NCBI RefSeq assembly: GCF_902362185.1
Contig: NC_044495.1
Coordinates: 36,451,711 to 36,515,710 of the forward strand
Origin: Chanos chanos
Lineage: Eukaryota > Chordata > Actinopteri > Gonorynchiformes > Chanidae
Length of the DNA: 64,000 nucleotides
Direction of reading: 5' to 3'
The notes under the pieces were generated by a model that saw only the letters and a list, made by a program, of their open reading frames with translations, made no database searches and had not been told where the DNA came from. Of this stretch, positions 16,601-29,769 are shown piece by piece. Within the stretch, counting starts at the first letter, position 1; the number at the start of each line of letters is the position of its first letter. Made by a program: the position numbers and the translations under genes.

Positions 16601-17555
16601 CCAGCTTGCTGTACATTATCCCGCTTATTACATGGTTACCTACTAAAGAAATCAATAATTTGACACAAAATATTGATGAAATTATTATTGATTTGAAAAT
16701 GATTTTACTGCTAACGTTAAAAAAAGGTCCATAGCAATGGTCTGTTATACGTAGCAGCGGTCTGCTATACAGAAATAACAGACCGTAGAATGCCGTAATT
16801 GACCAATCAGAATCGAGTATTCAACAAAGCCGTGTAATAATGTAGGTTTAGTGTTATGTTGACCATCCTGTCTGTTCTCAGAGGTTAGGAATTACATCTG
16901 TGACCAGTGTGGACAGACCTTCAAACAGAGGAAGCACTTGTCCGTTCACCAGATGCGACACTCGGGGGCCAAGCCACTACAGTAAGTTCTTATAAGACCA
17001 ATAACATGTGGTGGTAACATTGGGGGAGGCATGATGAGTTCATTTTTGTTTGTTTGTTTGTTTATTTATTTATTAGCAGTGGTAGGACCAATCCTTTGGA
17101 ATAAAGGACAAGCTTTTATGCCCTTTAGCATGTTCAGAAACCTGTGTTGCTATGGCAGTGGAATTTGTCCATCTACTGATGGTTATTCTTTACATCCAAC
17201 CCTCAGGTGTGAGGTGTGTGGGTTTCAGTGCCGTCAGCGGGCGTCGCTGAAGTACCACATGACCAAGCACAAGGCGGAGGCTGACCTGGAGTTCGCGTGC
17301 GCGCTGTGTGGTAAACGCTTTGAGAAAGCACACAACCTCAACGTTCACATGTCCATGGTGCACCCCCTAACCCAGGGGGGCAGCATCGACAGTGGACCCA
17401 TCCCCGTCCCCCCGGACTTAGACCAGCAGAATCCGTCGGCCAGCAGGCCCTTAAACCAACAGGCTCCGGCCCACAGATCCGACCACGCATCCGAACCCCC
17501 CCGAACTGTTCCAAACACATCAGACATGGACTACATGCTCGCGAGTCTCCAGTGA
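13636..17555 (+). CDS. znf276: znf276, ZAD and C2H2 zinc-finger protein
   Basis: Nuclear zinc-finger protein, one of the few vertebrate proteins with a ZAD (zinc-finger-associated domain). Eleven exons: 13636-13885, 14138-14459, 14630-14676, 14775-15173, 15459-15540, 15694-15777, 15887-15994, 16144-16219, 16319-16436, 16882-16981 and 17207-17555, together 1935 nt and 644 residues. The ZAD zinc ligands are C93-RL-C96 and C157-KN-C160. A Ser/Thr-rich linker follows, then a basic KRKPGPQPGWKKK AT-hook-like stretch, then five C2H2 fingers from about residue 439. Fingers 1 and 2 are of the long CPHxGC type, including HPGCNKVFMIDRYLQRH, which matches human ZNF276 almost exactly. It is tail-to-tail with fanca, as in human. 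A poly(A) signal is at 18052-18057. Confidence 0.96.
16466..16640. repeat. Large imperfect palindrome in znf276 intron, MITE-like
   Basis: The left arm contains ATAATGTACGGCGAGCCGG, CATTAT, then AAACCCCTTCAGGGTGATGC. The reverse complement of the right arm reads ATAATGTACAGCAAGCTGG, CATTAT, AAACCCCTTCAGGCTGATGC. Arms of about 60-80 bases surround a loop of only some 15 bases. More element-like sequence follows to about 16850, including a repeated CAGACCG/CGGTCTG pair. It looks like part of a non-autonomous DNA transposon with internal palindromes; the superfamily is not assigned. Confidence 0.7.
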
Positions 17556-18186
17556 GCCTGTGTAGAACCTGAATGTGTACACGTGACAGTGATGCCTAAA
17601 ACCGAAAGACTTGCTGTGACTGACATGGTCTCTCTTGAAGAAGACAGCATTTTAAAAAGTACACAGCACACCCAGGGCCTTTAATAGATCTTCAGCAATC
17701 TCCAAATATATTACAATGTAAAGCTGCAGTTCGTAATGTAACATACAGCAGTCGTTCAGCACTTGGCTTTGGCCGTGACTAAGAAAGGACTGTTGAAGTG
17801 ACAGTTACCCAATAAGTTTACTAGTTATGAGACGGTAAAATGTGTTTTTATTACATTTTATTTTACATATCACTCTGACATTCTTGTGTTATTGGGGAGT
17901 AGGAGACTATTAGAACTTTTGGTGAGACTGTTATGTGTTCTGCTGTGCAGCTGTAATGGCAAAAGTGTTCATATGTAAATGAGTTTTAGAGTACAATGGC
18001 ACTAGAAGTGTTTTCTGTTTAAAGTGGCACTTCTTTGGTCTCCCAACCCAAAATAAATATTTGAGACTGAAGTTCACTGGACCAGCAGAATGACAGTAAG
18101 TAAGACTCCTTCCTGTCCCATTGTACTGGACAACGGTTAGGACATGTCATTTCTAGAGAACATTCTGGAATACGCCTATCCTCCAA
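17556..18186. other. Convergent 3' UTR region of znf276 and fanca
   Basis: 631 bases separate the two stop codons. On the plus strand AATAAA at 18052-18057 would end znf276. On the minus strand two AATAAA hexamers, at 17847-17852 and 17857-17862, would end fanca. If both are used, the two messages overlap by about 200 bases in antisense. Confidence 0.6.
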
Positions 18187-21100
18187 TCAGAGGAAATCCA
18201 GGTCTGGACTGAAATCAGGGCTGAGACTGGAAGGGTTCAGATGCACAGAGAGAGCTGCTGCTACTTCAGGATCCAGTTCTCCACACGCTGCCTCCAGCTT
18301 TGGGGAAAAGGAAAGTGGATATGGTCACTCGGTAACAGGGAAACGTCACAGACAAACAGTATAGTGTTCTGCACTTATCGATGCTAATGGCAGCTAATAT
18401 GCTAAGCCTTACCTTCCAGTTTCCTGCATTTAAAACTACAAGGTCAGGAAGAAAATACAGATGGGTCATATAGTGGGTAATAGTTATTGGCAATGCCCTC
18501 ATGTGACTGAGGAAATCTGCTGACTGTTGGGAGATCATAGACGTTAGATGTAATGTAAGCGTGTTGTTGTGAGATTTGTAATGAACAATAAATATATGAC
18601 CTCAAACTGTACATGTATTTTTGAGTGTTAACCTAAGTTCCTGCTGTGGGCATCTAAGGACAGCATGACTATATATGTATATATACAGAGAGAGAGTCAG
18701 TTTTACCTGGGCTCTTATGTTGTTTGTGAGACAGCTCTGTGGACTCATGGAGATGCTCTTCAGCAGAACTTGTTTGGCTTCAGACAAAACCTCAAACACA
18801 TGCACCTAGAGCCAAAAAAAACAACTCATATTAGTTTTAAGATGGATGTATGTATGTATAGATTGGAGTGGGACTCGGTGCTGTACTGTACAGCCCAGGT
18901 GAGCGTACCTGATGCGGCGAGCTGTCTGTGCGGGGACTCGGAGTCTGTCCGTCCAGGAACAGTTTGAGAAGAGCGGTGTAAGAGAGAACTGCGGTGGAGA
19001 TAAACCCAGGAACCCTCACTGCTCTGCTCAGCGTCTCTGTGTCCAGTCTGGGGATCAAACTGGGGGAAACAACACCAGAGCAGATGAAAGAGTCAACGTT
19101 AGGCAAAAGACAAAAGAGCTAGCGTTATAGATACATGTGTACACATGTATCTTGGACAGCATTCCCATATTGTCAAGTCCCAGATTAGCAGGAGCAAGTC
19201 ATTCTAATAAGAGTTAGAACAGATATACATCTAAATGACTACAGTGCATTCAAAATCACCTGAAAAGAATTAAACCAAAAAAAAAAAAAAAAATCAGGCC
19301 AGGGTTTCTCAACACTGATACTCTGGCAGTTTTGTTAACTTTCAAAAGGATTTTATAATCCTCTTAAAACTCACTAATCATGTTACTGTAATATGAGACC
19401 TATGATTTTCTCACCTGTAGAAAGCCAGGGGCATCAAACGGATGAGTTCATCAGTTGTTATCATGGTTATAGACTGGTACTGATTTTGCTCTTGGAAAAT
19501 AAAATAAAAACAACTAAATCAGCATCTTTCATGGTATTGCAGTGCAAACACAAACAGTGCCTACGCCATGCATGCAGGCAGGCAGGCAAACACAAACAGT
19601 GCTTACACCATGCAGGCAGGCAGGAAAACTCAGCACTGAGCTGTGAGTGTAGTGAAGCTGGTCACACCTGAACTCCGCTGGTTGAACAGTATCAGCCAAT
19701 CAGCAGAGTCCACGAGAAGAGCCAGGATGTCTGTGCAGCACTGCTGAACACGCTTCACGCACCGTGTTCCCTATGCAAAACATGAAAATTAACACAAGGC
19801 TACATTCAACGTGTATAAGAATCTCAAATAATGTTATGAATTGGTCTGCACTTGGTGTCAGCTCTCTGTATCTGTACTGGTCCATGTCATCTACTGTTGT
19901 ACACGGTGAACATGTATTTAAACGAAATGTTAAATGTGGTTTTATGTGTGTCCATCCCTGGTGCCTGAGCTGTGTGCAGACTAATGTGATACCTGATGTT
20001 TGAGGTAAGATGAAAGGAGGTCATTAACACAGAAGAACAGCAGATACAGCAAGAGCTAGAGAGAGAGAGAGAGAGAAAGAGAGAAACACACACATGTAAT
20101 TTAGCTGACAAAAGTAATATATTTTCCACAAAACTATATTTGTATTTACAGCTCGGGTGCACCTGTAATTGATGTTAAATGATGCTTGAAAGACACATCT
20201 GAATAGTTTTCACAGATTTGTTTGACGTGATGTACGTGTATGGCATTGATGTTTAGCAAATGAGCATGCACTTTCATAGAAATGTTTGTGTAAAAAACAA
20301 GAAGAGATTAATTATAGTTCTGCAAAAACACGCCAAAAAAACCCCCCACATAAATCTTTCCTTTGGTCAAAACAATCAAGCAATTTCGTCAGCCTTGAAT
20401 GTGTTTTTAAAGGAGTGCATCAAAGTTCTATAACACAAAGCACATGTCAAAAACTGGCCTAATCCACAGAGCACAACAGACCCTCTGTGACAGACCCACG
20501 TGTTTCTGGTGACTATTTACCGGTGTGTGCTGCTCTGCTAGCCGCTCCAGACTCGTGTTCATGGCCTCAGTCTGTTTGTCCTGTCTCTGCCACTCACTGT
20601 ACACACAGGCAGCCAGGAGGAGTGGAGGACCAGCGGGGACCGGAACCATCAGCCCTCTGACCAGCCTACAACACAACCACTCAACCGTGTCAGTGGCTCT
20701 GTGTGCAAAAGGTGCAAGACAGCCGTTTTTAAACTGATCACTGCCTCAGGTTTTTGTGAGGGTATGTGTCATATGGGTGTACCTGTTATGCAAGGTTGAT
20801 TTGCGGAGAGATTTTGCTAGGAAAGGTCTGCCTGTGTGTGTGTGTGTGTATGTGAGACAGATACAGAAGAGAGAGAGAGAGAGACACACACAGAGACAGG
20901 GTGTTTTACCTGCTTGCCCAGAGGTAACAGTCAGCCACTAGCTGCAGCTGCTCAGGCAGTGTCTCTGCTCCAGTCAGACGACTCCAGTGACTGACTACAA
21001 CAGGAGAGAGGCGCAGCCACCAGTGCTATCACACACACACACACACACACACACATTAGGCCACTGAATATTTAACGCATATTAGTAGAGGGATGATGAG

Positions 21101-22554
21101 TGACATTAATTTGTGTGTCTGTGTCTGTGTGTGTGTTTTGTACCCCAACAGAGCGCAGTAACAATGGACACAGGAGGCTGAGCTGAGACATAGCCCTGTT
21201 CACGGCACCCGTCGACGAATCACACGACAGACTCGCGCTGAGCATTCCCTGAGACGAGAGAGAGAATTTGTGAGTGCGAGTCTGATTGATTCATAGTCTT
21301 TTTGCCATTGGTGTAAGCTTCAAACTCACTTCACACACTTCATCGATAACACAGTCATTGATTGGCTAAGATACTATCACCCACCCCACACTGATAATGC
21401 TACTGCTATAGCACATGCTAACAGTGTGACAAGATTCTCATGAAGGTGAAGGCAAAGCCATTACACAAGAGTCAAATCTTGTTATCTGTCACGAATGTTA
21501 ATCAGTCAACACCTACTCGGAGCAAGTGAGCAGTGAGATGGTAGTCCAGGACACCCTCTGGAGAACACACTAGCCTCTGAGAGATGATGGGTAAATGATG
21601 AAGAAAAAAAAAAAAAACGTGAGAATGAAGCATTTTGAAGCAGGTATGTGATTTGTGTAGGTTCCTGTTGATTAACAGAGGATTCTGTGAAAGGTGATTA
21701 AATGTTCACCTGACTGTGGTTTATGTGTTCCAGCAGCCTGTGATAGTCCAGTGTCCTCTTTCTTCCCTCTGTCTTTACTGTGTATAGCACAGCAGCAGGG
21801 AGCGCTAGCACAACCCTGTCACACACACACACAAACACTGTAGGTATAAATGGTCATCTCTGTCAGACACACACACACATACAGACTCTTCACATGAACT
21901 CAGATTACAGGATGTTGCTACAGCAGTTCCTTCCTGCAGTGAAGATGTAATTTAAGACCCTGACACACACACAGACGCACACACAGACACTCTCTCCCTC
22001 TCTCTCAACAGCTCATAAGCCTTCTTCTCTAATTCTCATTAGCAGAAATGATGGCAACACAATTTCATTATATACAAGACAGATAGCTTGTGACTCAGTG
22101 TACCTGTTAAAGGCATAGAGACTCTGCTGGAGTGTAAGTTCAGGGCTTATGCTGGTCTGGTCAGGTTTTACACAGCATCTCTGAGTCACCAGGTCTAAGA
22201 GGAAATGTCCCTCCTCCTTTCCCATCCCCTGGCACTGAACACTCAGCTCTCGCTCACACACTAGCTCCTGTGGACAAACCAAATCACAGAGACAGAGCTG
22301 AGAAACAGAGCTAAGACAGATGAAAACAGAAAAGTCTAAAAGGGACAGAATCAAACAGAATAAGAAAGAAGTGCTGTTGTTACCTGTAGCATAGAGAGGA
22401 TGTCTGGCAGACAGGTGTCTCTGTGTTGTGATCGACGGTGAAGGATCTGAGGGGTGTGTTCACTGTAAATACAATTTTACTATGATCAGCTGATCATCTC
22501 AATGAACAGAATTTAAACACACAGAGCCTCCATATTTGTGTGTGTATGTGTGTA

Positions 22555-22591
<37 letters not shown>

Positions 22592-22731
22592 CACTGACCC
22601 AGTGTACAGGTCTATGACAGCATTAATGATGTGTGCACACATTGTCTTCAAGTCTCCTCCACATCCTCCTTCATCCACATGAGGAGGAAGGTACTGCTGC
22701 TGACATGCCCAACGTTCATACTCCTGCCTGG

Positions 22732-22765
<34 letters not shown>

Positions 22766-23366
22766 TACATCTTTAGCTCCCCTTCATCACTGTGATCCTG
22801 TATGTTTGAATACATATATACAGAAAGTCAACTTCATGCTCATGTGTGTCGTTCACTGTGAATGAGTGATCAAACATGTCTTGCTATACCTCTCTATGTC
22901 AGACAAAACATCTTTGCCTCGTTCCACTCTGACCTCTACAGCTAGCCACTCTGGGAAAGAAAACTGTAACAGAACAATACCTTAATACAATCCATCCCTA
23001 ATATCAACATGCCATTCTATACGACATCACACACAGCTTTCACAGTAAGCCTGCATTGTGAGGTCCATATACACAATATCTGAAATCAGCTGCATTGTAA
23101 GGCCCATAAACACAATAGCCAACGTGAGCATGTATTGTCCTGTTCGAATGAGCCTCTCTCACGTGGTAGTCGGGGAGTTTTCTGAGGGAGGACAGAGCGG
23201 GATGTCTCCACAGCTGCAGAGCAGAGTCCCTCACAGTCATGTCAGAGTGAGTCACACTGTTCCACACGTCTGTTTTCTCCTCCTCCTCCTCCTCCTCAGC
23301 ACACACACACTGCCCACTCATGTCTGTGCGAACCTCCGGTATCAGCCTGGGAATGAGGTAGAGCAA

Positions 23367-23400
<34 letters not shown>

Positions 23401-25543
23401 AGAGAGAGACAGAAAAAACACAAACAAGCAAACAAATCAGAAATAAATAATTACATGTACAAATACACATACATTGCAAGTAGCGAGTCTAAGCAGGGTT
23501 GCTGGGTCAGATTTCAGTGTGTAGCCAGGTGGAATAGCAAGATATCAAGTTTTTGCTATTGATGACCTACTGTTGTTTTTCCTGTAACTGGACACCAAGT
23601 CAACACACCTTGTTTTGAGACAAATAAGCCATTCAATCCGGAGCAAGTGAGAGTGAGAAGTGAGGGTTTTGTACCTTTTTACAGAGGCTGTTGGGAATGA
23701 AGTCACACCGGCCGTCAGGGTGAGGAGGACCTTTACAGAGCCCATAACACACAGCAGCTACACAGAACCTGAACAAGAACAAACACCATTCACTCGTGAA
23801 TACACATGTTCTCATCGTTCCAACATTAAGAGCAACCCAGAGAAAACAGGGGTTAATTACATGATCCCTGCAGAGACCCTTTTTCTTTTTTTTGAGAGAG
23901 AGAATTCAAAAACACCTACACACTAGGGCCGTTAAAGGGAAGTTTGAGTTACCTAGGGGTTCGGGGTACTGTGGGAAAAAATTGATTTTCATGGTATGGT
24001 AATGAACTCAACTGATGAACTCTACTGTCTGCTGATCCTGTTTTTTTTTCCCCAAAACACAAAACAAATACCTTAATGTTTAATTACTTCATGAGTTAGT
24101 GCAGCATTTTTGGCGTTGTGTGTGTTTCTGACATAAGATGACTGTGCAAGTCGCTGAAGGCTGTGTTCTACAGAGATCCGATTGTAAGGAGGAGTTCTCT
24201 CTCTGGCCCTGTTTACACCTTGCATTAAGATCCGATTTTGGTGATCCGATCACAAGTGGACGGCTCTAAGTACATCCGTTTACACCTGGCTTTAGAATCT
24301 GTGTCTCGAATGACCACTTGAGATCGGATCTCACTTCCCCGCTCTATATGCAAATAAACACGTAAATCATTTCCAACACGTTACCCCTTTCACTGAATTT
24401 CACTTTTGCTTTTTTTAATTAGAAATAGTGCTAATGACATATGAGATGTCAGACGAATTTGGTGATCATTCATCGCTGTTTTGGGACATTAAGCCACGTT
24501 AAGCTTTTTCACGTTAAACATTGTCGTTTTTAAATCGGCGGGAGGCATCAATGCACTCTCTGTGCCTAGTCTGTCGGAAGAAGAAGAAGAAATCAAAACT
24601 ATATCCATTTTGCCTGTTGTTGTTGTCGCACTTTAATATGATGCCGTTGGCGAGCGAATGTGTGCATATGCGAATGAGTTCGTATTTCCGCGTAAGCAGA
24701 GGACGTCAGTTGAGTAGGCAGTCGTTCAATGTGGTCAAGTTTGCATTCGCGTTTACACTGCGATAAGAATGTGGTCACATGCGGTCCAGACCACCTCCGA
24801 ATGTGGTCTGAGTGATCGGATCTCGATGCGACCTAAATGCGCATTGGATGCGTTTACACCTGTACGTTTGAGCTGTCCACTTGTGATCGGATCACCAAAA
24901 TCAGATCTTAATGCAAGGTGTAAACAGGGCCTCTGTAAAGTGTGTGTAAAGTGTCTGTCACTCACCTGAGACTAAAGCTCATGTCAGTGTGTGTGGAGAG
25001 GGGCAGGGCACAGATCGGAACCTCTGGTACAGTACAGACACAGTGAGAGGATGGAGAAGTCCACAGCTCCACCTCAACATCACACTGAGCCCTGCACACA
25101 TGCAGCTCTGCTACCAACGCAGACAAGCCCAGGACATGTGCTGTGCTCAACAGCTCCCCCTACAGACAAAGTCAGACATGTGCATGTGTATGTCTTTGAC
25201 TGAATAGAGACTGAAATGGGTTGGGATTATCTACAGTTTAAGGGATGAACGTGGGAGAGTAAGGGAGGGAGAGAGAGAGAGAAAGCAAAAAGTGAGGAGA
25301 CACGCCGCTGATACAGTAAATATTTCCCGATCCAGTCAATGGGGATAATCAGGCATTGTAGACATGTCACCTTCAACTTCAGCGCCCACAGCCCTAATTT
25401 ACCTCAATTACTAAACCACTCAATCAAACTCAGTGAGGGCTTGGAAACTGGCTGATAACTTGAATCAGGAGAAGTGTAACTTACTGTGAGATATGTGGAA
25501 TGAAGGGATCCCTCTGAACCGGGGATGTAAGCCAACACGGGAA

Positions 25544-25582
<39 letters not shown>

Positions 25583-26850
25583 GAGAGAGAGAGAATGATA
25601 CCTGGTTATGAAGTAGGTCCCATACTCTATGCAGGAGGGCAGTGAGCAGCTGTCTGTTACCCAGGAAGACCTTCACATACTGGCTGGCCCATGAGCCCTG
25701 TCTAAGGGACATAGCATAGAGGAGATGACACAATAACATAAACAACAGTCTATCAAAGCTCAAAAACACTGACCGATGCACCACTGACCCAAAACCATCA
25801 ACCACAAGACAACTCCTATTGTGCTTTATGACTTGAGGAATCTCAAAGCACAAATCTCTCATCTCATGTGACCGCAAAAAAGCTGAAACAGTTAAAAGCT
25901 ATGAATGATCTAGAACAATCTTTGATATTAAACTACTGACAGTCAACGCTTACTACTCAGCTCACCTGTCTGGAGAATTGAGTCTAGATGCAGCCAAAAG
26001 GCACTGACAGAAACTCTGCAAGACCAAGTCAACAGCCTGGAGAGACAGACACACCAAAAAGAAACAAAGCAAGACAGGGATAAAGAGAAAAGATGAACGT
26101 TATACAGGTGGTGAAGTAACTTTACTCACACTGAGAAAAAGCTGACAAAAAGCTGATTGTTAGTGGGCATTAATTTCATGTGTCAATTTAGTACTCTTCT
26201 TTAATTACACTGAAATTCCTCTCAGTGTGGTCAGGAGCGTCCAGGTTGACTTTGACGACTGTCTGTCCAATCACTTCTTCAGGACGCTGCAGGAAGAGAT
26301 CATCCAGAGCAGCTGAGACTCTGGCCAGCTGGGCTGACACATCTGGAATATAAAGGACTGAGTATGTCATGAGTTCTTAAGCGTGTGTATGTGTGTGTTA
26401 ATGTGTATGTGTGTGTTAGTCTGTGCGTGTGTTCACCTCCATCACTCCATTCTGAAGAAAAGAGAGCACGCAGCTTCTCCAGCTGTAGCTGAAGATTTCT
26501 TTGCGGGTTTTCATCAGATTCCACAGAGTCACTCACACCTGACAATGCAGACAAGCAACATACAGATCAGAAAATCAGGAAGAGCAGGTCTTAAGAGTTC
26601 TCTATTTTATCTTTAATACAATTCTCCTATCACATAAAACTATTCTAGGAAGAAAGAGACAATGAGTGAGATTGAAGCACAAAAAAAAAAAATAACTGAG
26701 TGTTAGTGGTATATTTACTCACCATCTTGCTGCCTCTGTTTCTCTCTCTGACACGACTCCAAATAGGCAGAGTACAGAGACGCTGGAATCTTCTCTGCCC
26801 TGAAGCGAGAGGAAACAAAGCCACCTGATTACACCACTGCACTTATGTAA

Positions 26851-26884
<34 letters not shown>

Positions 26885-27388
26885 CTAACAAAACATGGAA
26901 ACCTACTTTCTCAGTGCTTCAATGAAAGTCATTCTGGCATCAGCTTTCACAGGAAGCTGGAAAACAGGAGGTCGGAGAGAAAAAGACAGCGGAAACGGTG
27001 AGAGAGAGAAAAAGAGAGAGAGACAGAAAAAGGAAGCCAGTGAGTGTCAAAACTGGAGGTCATTCAGATTATAACAGCGTTTTAGAAACAATACTATACC
27101 CATAACATAACCTCTCAATGAAACTGTGTGATTTCCACAACACAACTGGTCAACTGCCAAAGTCGTCAAAATCTGATCACAGTGTCTCAGGACACCAGCC
27201 CTATTCTAGTCATGAACAGTGATGAAGAGGACCTGAAATGGACCAGGGCTGTAATGTAACCTTACAGGGCTGAAACCTCACTCACCATCCGCGGGACCAG
27301 GAGGGCAGGCAGAAAACGGGACATGAAGTATGGCCTCCTGAAAATGCTGAAAACACAACACATATATAATAGGGAGTGACCAGGTGCT

Positions 27389-27424
<36 letters not shown>

Positions 27425-27987
27425 GTGTGTGTGTGTGCGTATGCGCGTGTGTGTGCGTGCGTGTGTGTGTAAAGCTGGTACCTTGCCTCCATAACAGTGG
27501 CTGAGATCTTTCCCGTGGTTTCAAAAAGAGAGACAGCTTTTTCAACATCCTGCTCTGCCTGACACTGAGGCTGGGTGCGAGCATCACACACACAGACACA
27601 CACACACACACGTACATGCACACACACACGCACAGAAAGAGAGAGAACACATAAAACAGTTGATGATAGCAGAAACAAACAGTGAACTTAATGGTCAAAA
27701 CCAGAGCCCTGCCCCAGAGCTGCTCCAAGACATTTGTGTTTACAGTAAACTTTACCGACAAGTAACAAAGCACATGACTCTAGAACAGTGAAAATCTATA
27801 TATTATGCCTACACTGATAATGCGGAACTGAAGACATGCATACACACAGTCCACCACCAGGGGGAACCCTACCACACTTACTGGAGCTGCTGCTGATGTT
27901 CCAGACACATCCTCATACATCCCCATCTGCTCCACTGGGACCTGGACAGCAAGAGAAGGAAAGAGAGACAAGGAGATTATGTTACAT

Positions 27988-28018
<31 letters not shown>

Positions 28019-29719
28019 CAGAGAGGGAGTCCAGGTCACTGAGGACAGCTCTTACTTTAAGGTCAGCCAGTCTGGTCCTGGCAAGGGAGACATACTCCTG
28101 AAGGAGCACACGGTGTTTCCCAGCAATGTAAGGAGGATGCAGGATGTGCACCTGAGCAAATCACAGAAAGAGGAGTCAGAGAGAGAGACAGAGAGACAGA
28201 TTTCATCATTTGTATATTTTCTCAGATAGACCTTTGGATGATATATAATATATTGTAACCTTCAGGTACTGCGGAGGGTCAAAGGGCACCAGGTCTGACA
28301 AGAACTTCAGCAAAAATACTGTGGATTTTTTGCTGTTGCTGTGGTGACTGTTGGCCCCTCCAAAGGATATCTGAAAATAAAAACACTCTGTCAGAGAGGT
28401 GTGGTCTCTGAGACGAAGGAGGTGAGGAAAAGAAAAAAACGACACAGGGAAAAAGGCAGAGAGAGAGAGAGAAAGAGAGCGGGAGGGAGAGAGAGAGAGA
28501 GAGATAGAGAGGAGAGAGGGCAGAAGAAGAAATCATCACCCCAGACGGAGAGATGAAAAGAGAGAAAAAAAAAGACTGTTCTCGAGTTTTCTATGTGTTA
28601 AAACGGGGGGAGGGGGGGGTGTTTAGCCTGGGGTTCATGGCAGCACTGTAGGAGGTTTGTGAGACTGTGACTAAAACATCAATGTCAAATTAAATTAACT
28701 TAATATTTAACTTAACATTCAATTCACTTAACAGATGTTAAGATTTCAAAGATGTATTTGGGGCAAATAACTTGGGTCGAAGGGATTCAGTAGAGAAAAA
28801 AAAATGTTACGACCCCCTGTATTAAAAGATAGAGAAAAAAAAGCAGGATGGGGAAGACAAAGAAAGAGATCCAGATGAAAGTTAAGGGAAAAGATATTTT
28901 TCCTCTAATTTTGGATGTTAAAAGTAGGATATGGAAGTTTTGATCTAACTGCTCTGGCAAAGAGTTACATCAGCCCTACCAGTGAACTAAACTGAACAAA
29001 ACTGAAAGATTGTGTAAGAAAGAAAGAGAGAAAAAAGTCACAAGAGAAAAAAAGAAAAATGCCAAACATGCAAAGTGACAGAGAGAAGGAGAGACAGACA
29101 CTCACCTTAAACCAGTCGCTGTAGGAGGGGAAGACAGCGGGACCCTCCAGGGCGGCGTGGCGTGCCAGCAAGAAGGCAGTGATCATACTCTCCAGCTCAT
29201 AGCTCTGAAAAGCCGAAGTCAGCAGTCTGGACAGGAGCTCTGTAAAACACACAAAAACACACACACACACAGACACACATATACCTTCATCTTAATAATG
29301 ATTTTTCTTTTCTTTTTTTTTTTTAAAGTATTTTCAACAGCTGCCTCTGACCGGATAAATGACTCACTTATAAAACGGCACTGACCAACTGGAAACCAGA
29401 GGGTTTCCAGTTCACGTCCCGAAGTGGGCACTTGGAAATCCATTAGTAGCTGCTGTGGGACACTTAACCTTGAGCTAAACGCTTAACCCAGTGATTCACT
29501 CCAGGGCACTACACACCCCTGGAACACCTGATCCAACATTCCCCTCAGAGAAGCTTAGCCAATCACAAACCCACTTTCAGTGAGTCTGATCTGCTTAAAT
29601 AAAAATAAATGTGCTTGAATGTCACAATGAAGATTCCATGTAGACCTGGAGAAGTTTCTCTAGTATTGGTGTCAGTCATTAAGAGAAGCCAGTGGCGACA
29701 CACACTGCTATGCATCAGA

Positions 29720-29769
<50 letters not shown>

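Noticed and set aside
18237-18239. fanca stop codon at 18237
   Set aside because: It is out of frame with the conserved [10 protein letters not shown] sequence. The correct frame runs on to the stop at 18187-18189.
27262-27773. Long open frames on the minus strand over (GT)n/(GC)n repeats
   Set aside because: Most of the translated length is His-Thr or Cys-Val dipeptides from the microsatellite. Only the short fanca exons at about 27284-27348 and 27480-27572 are real.
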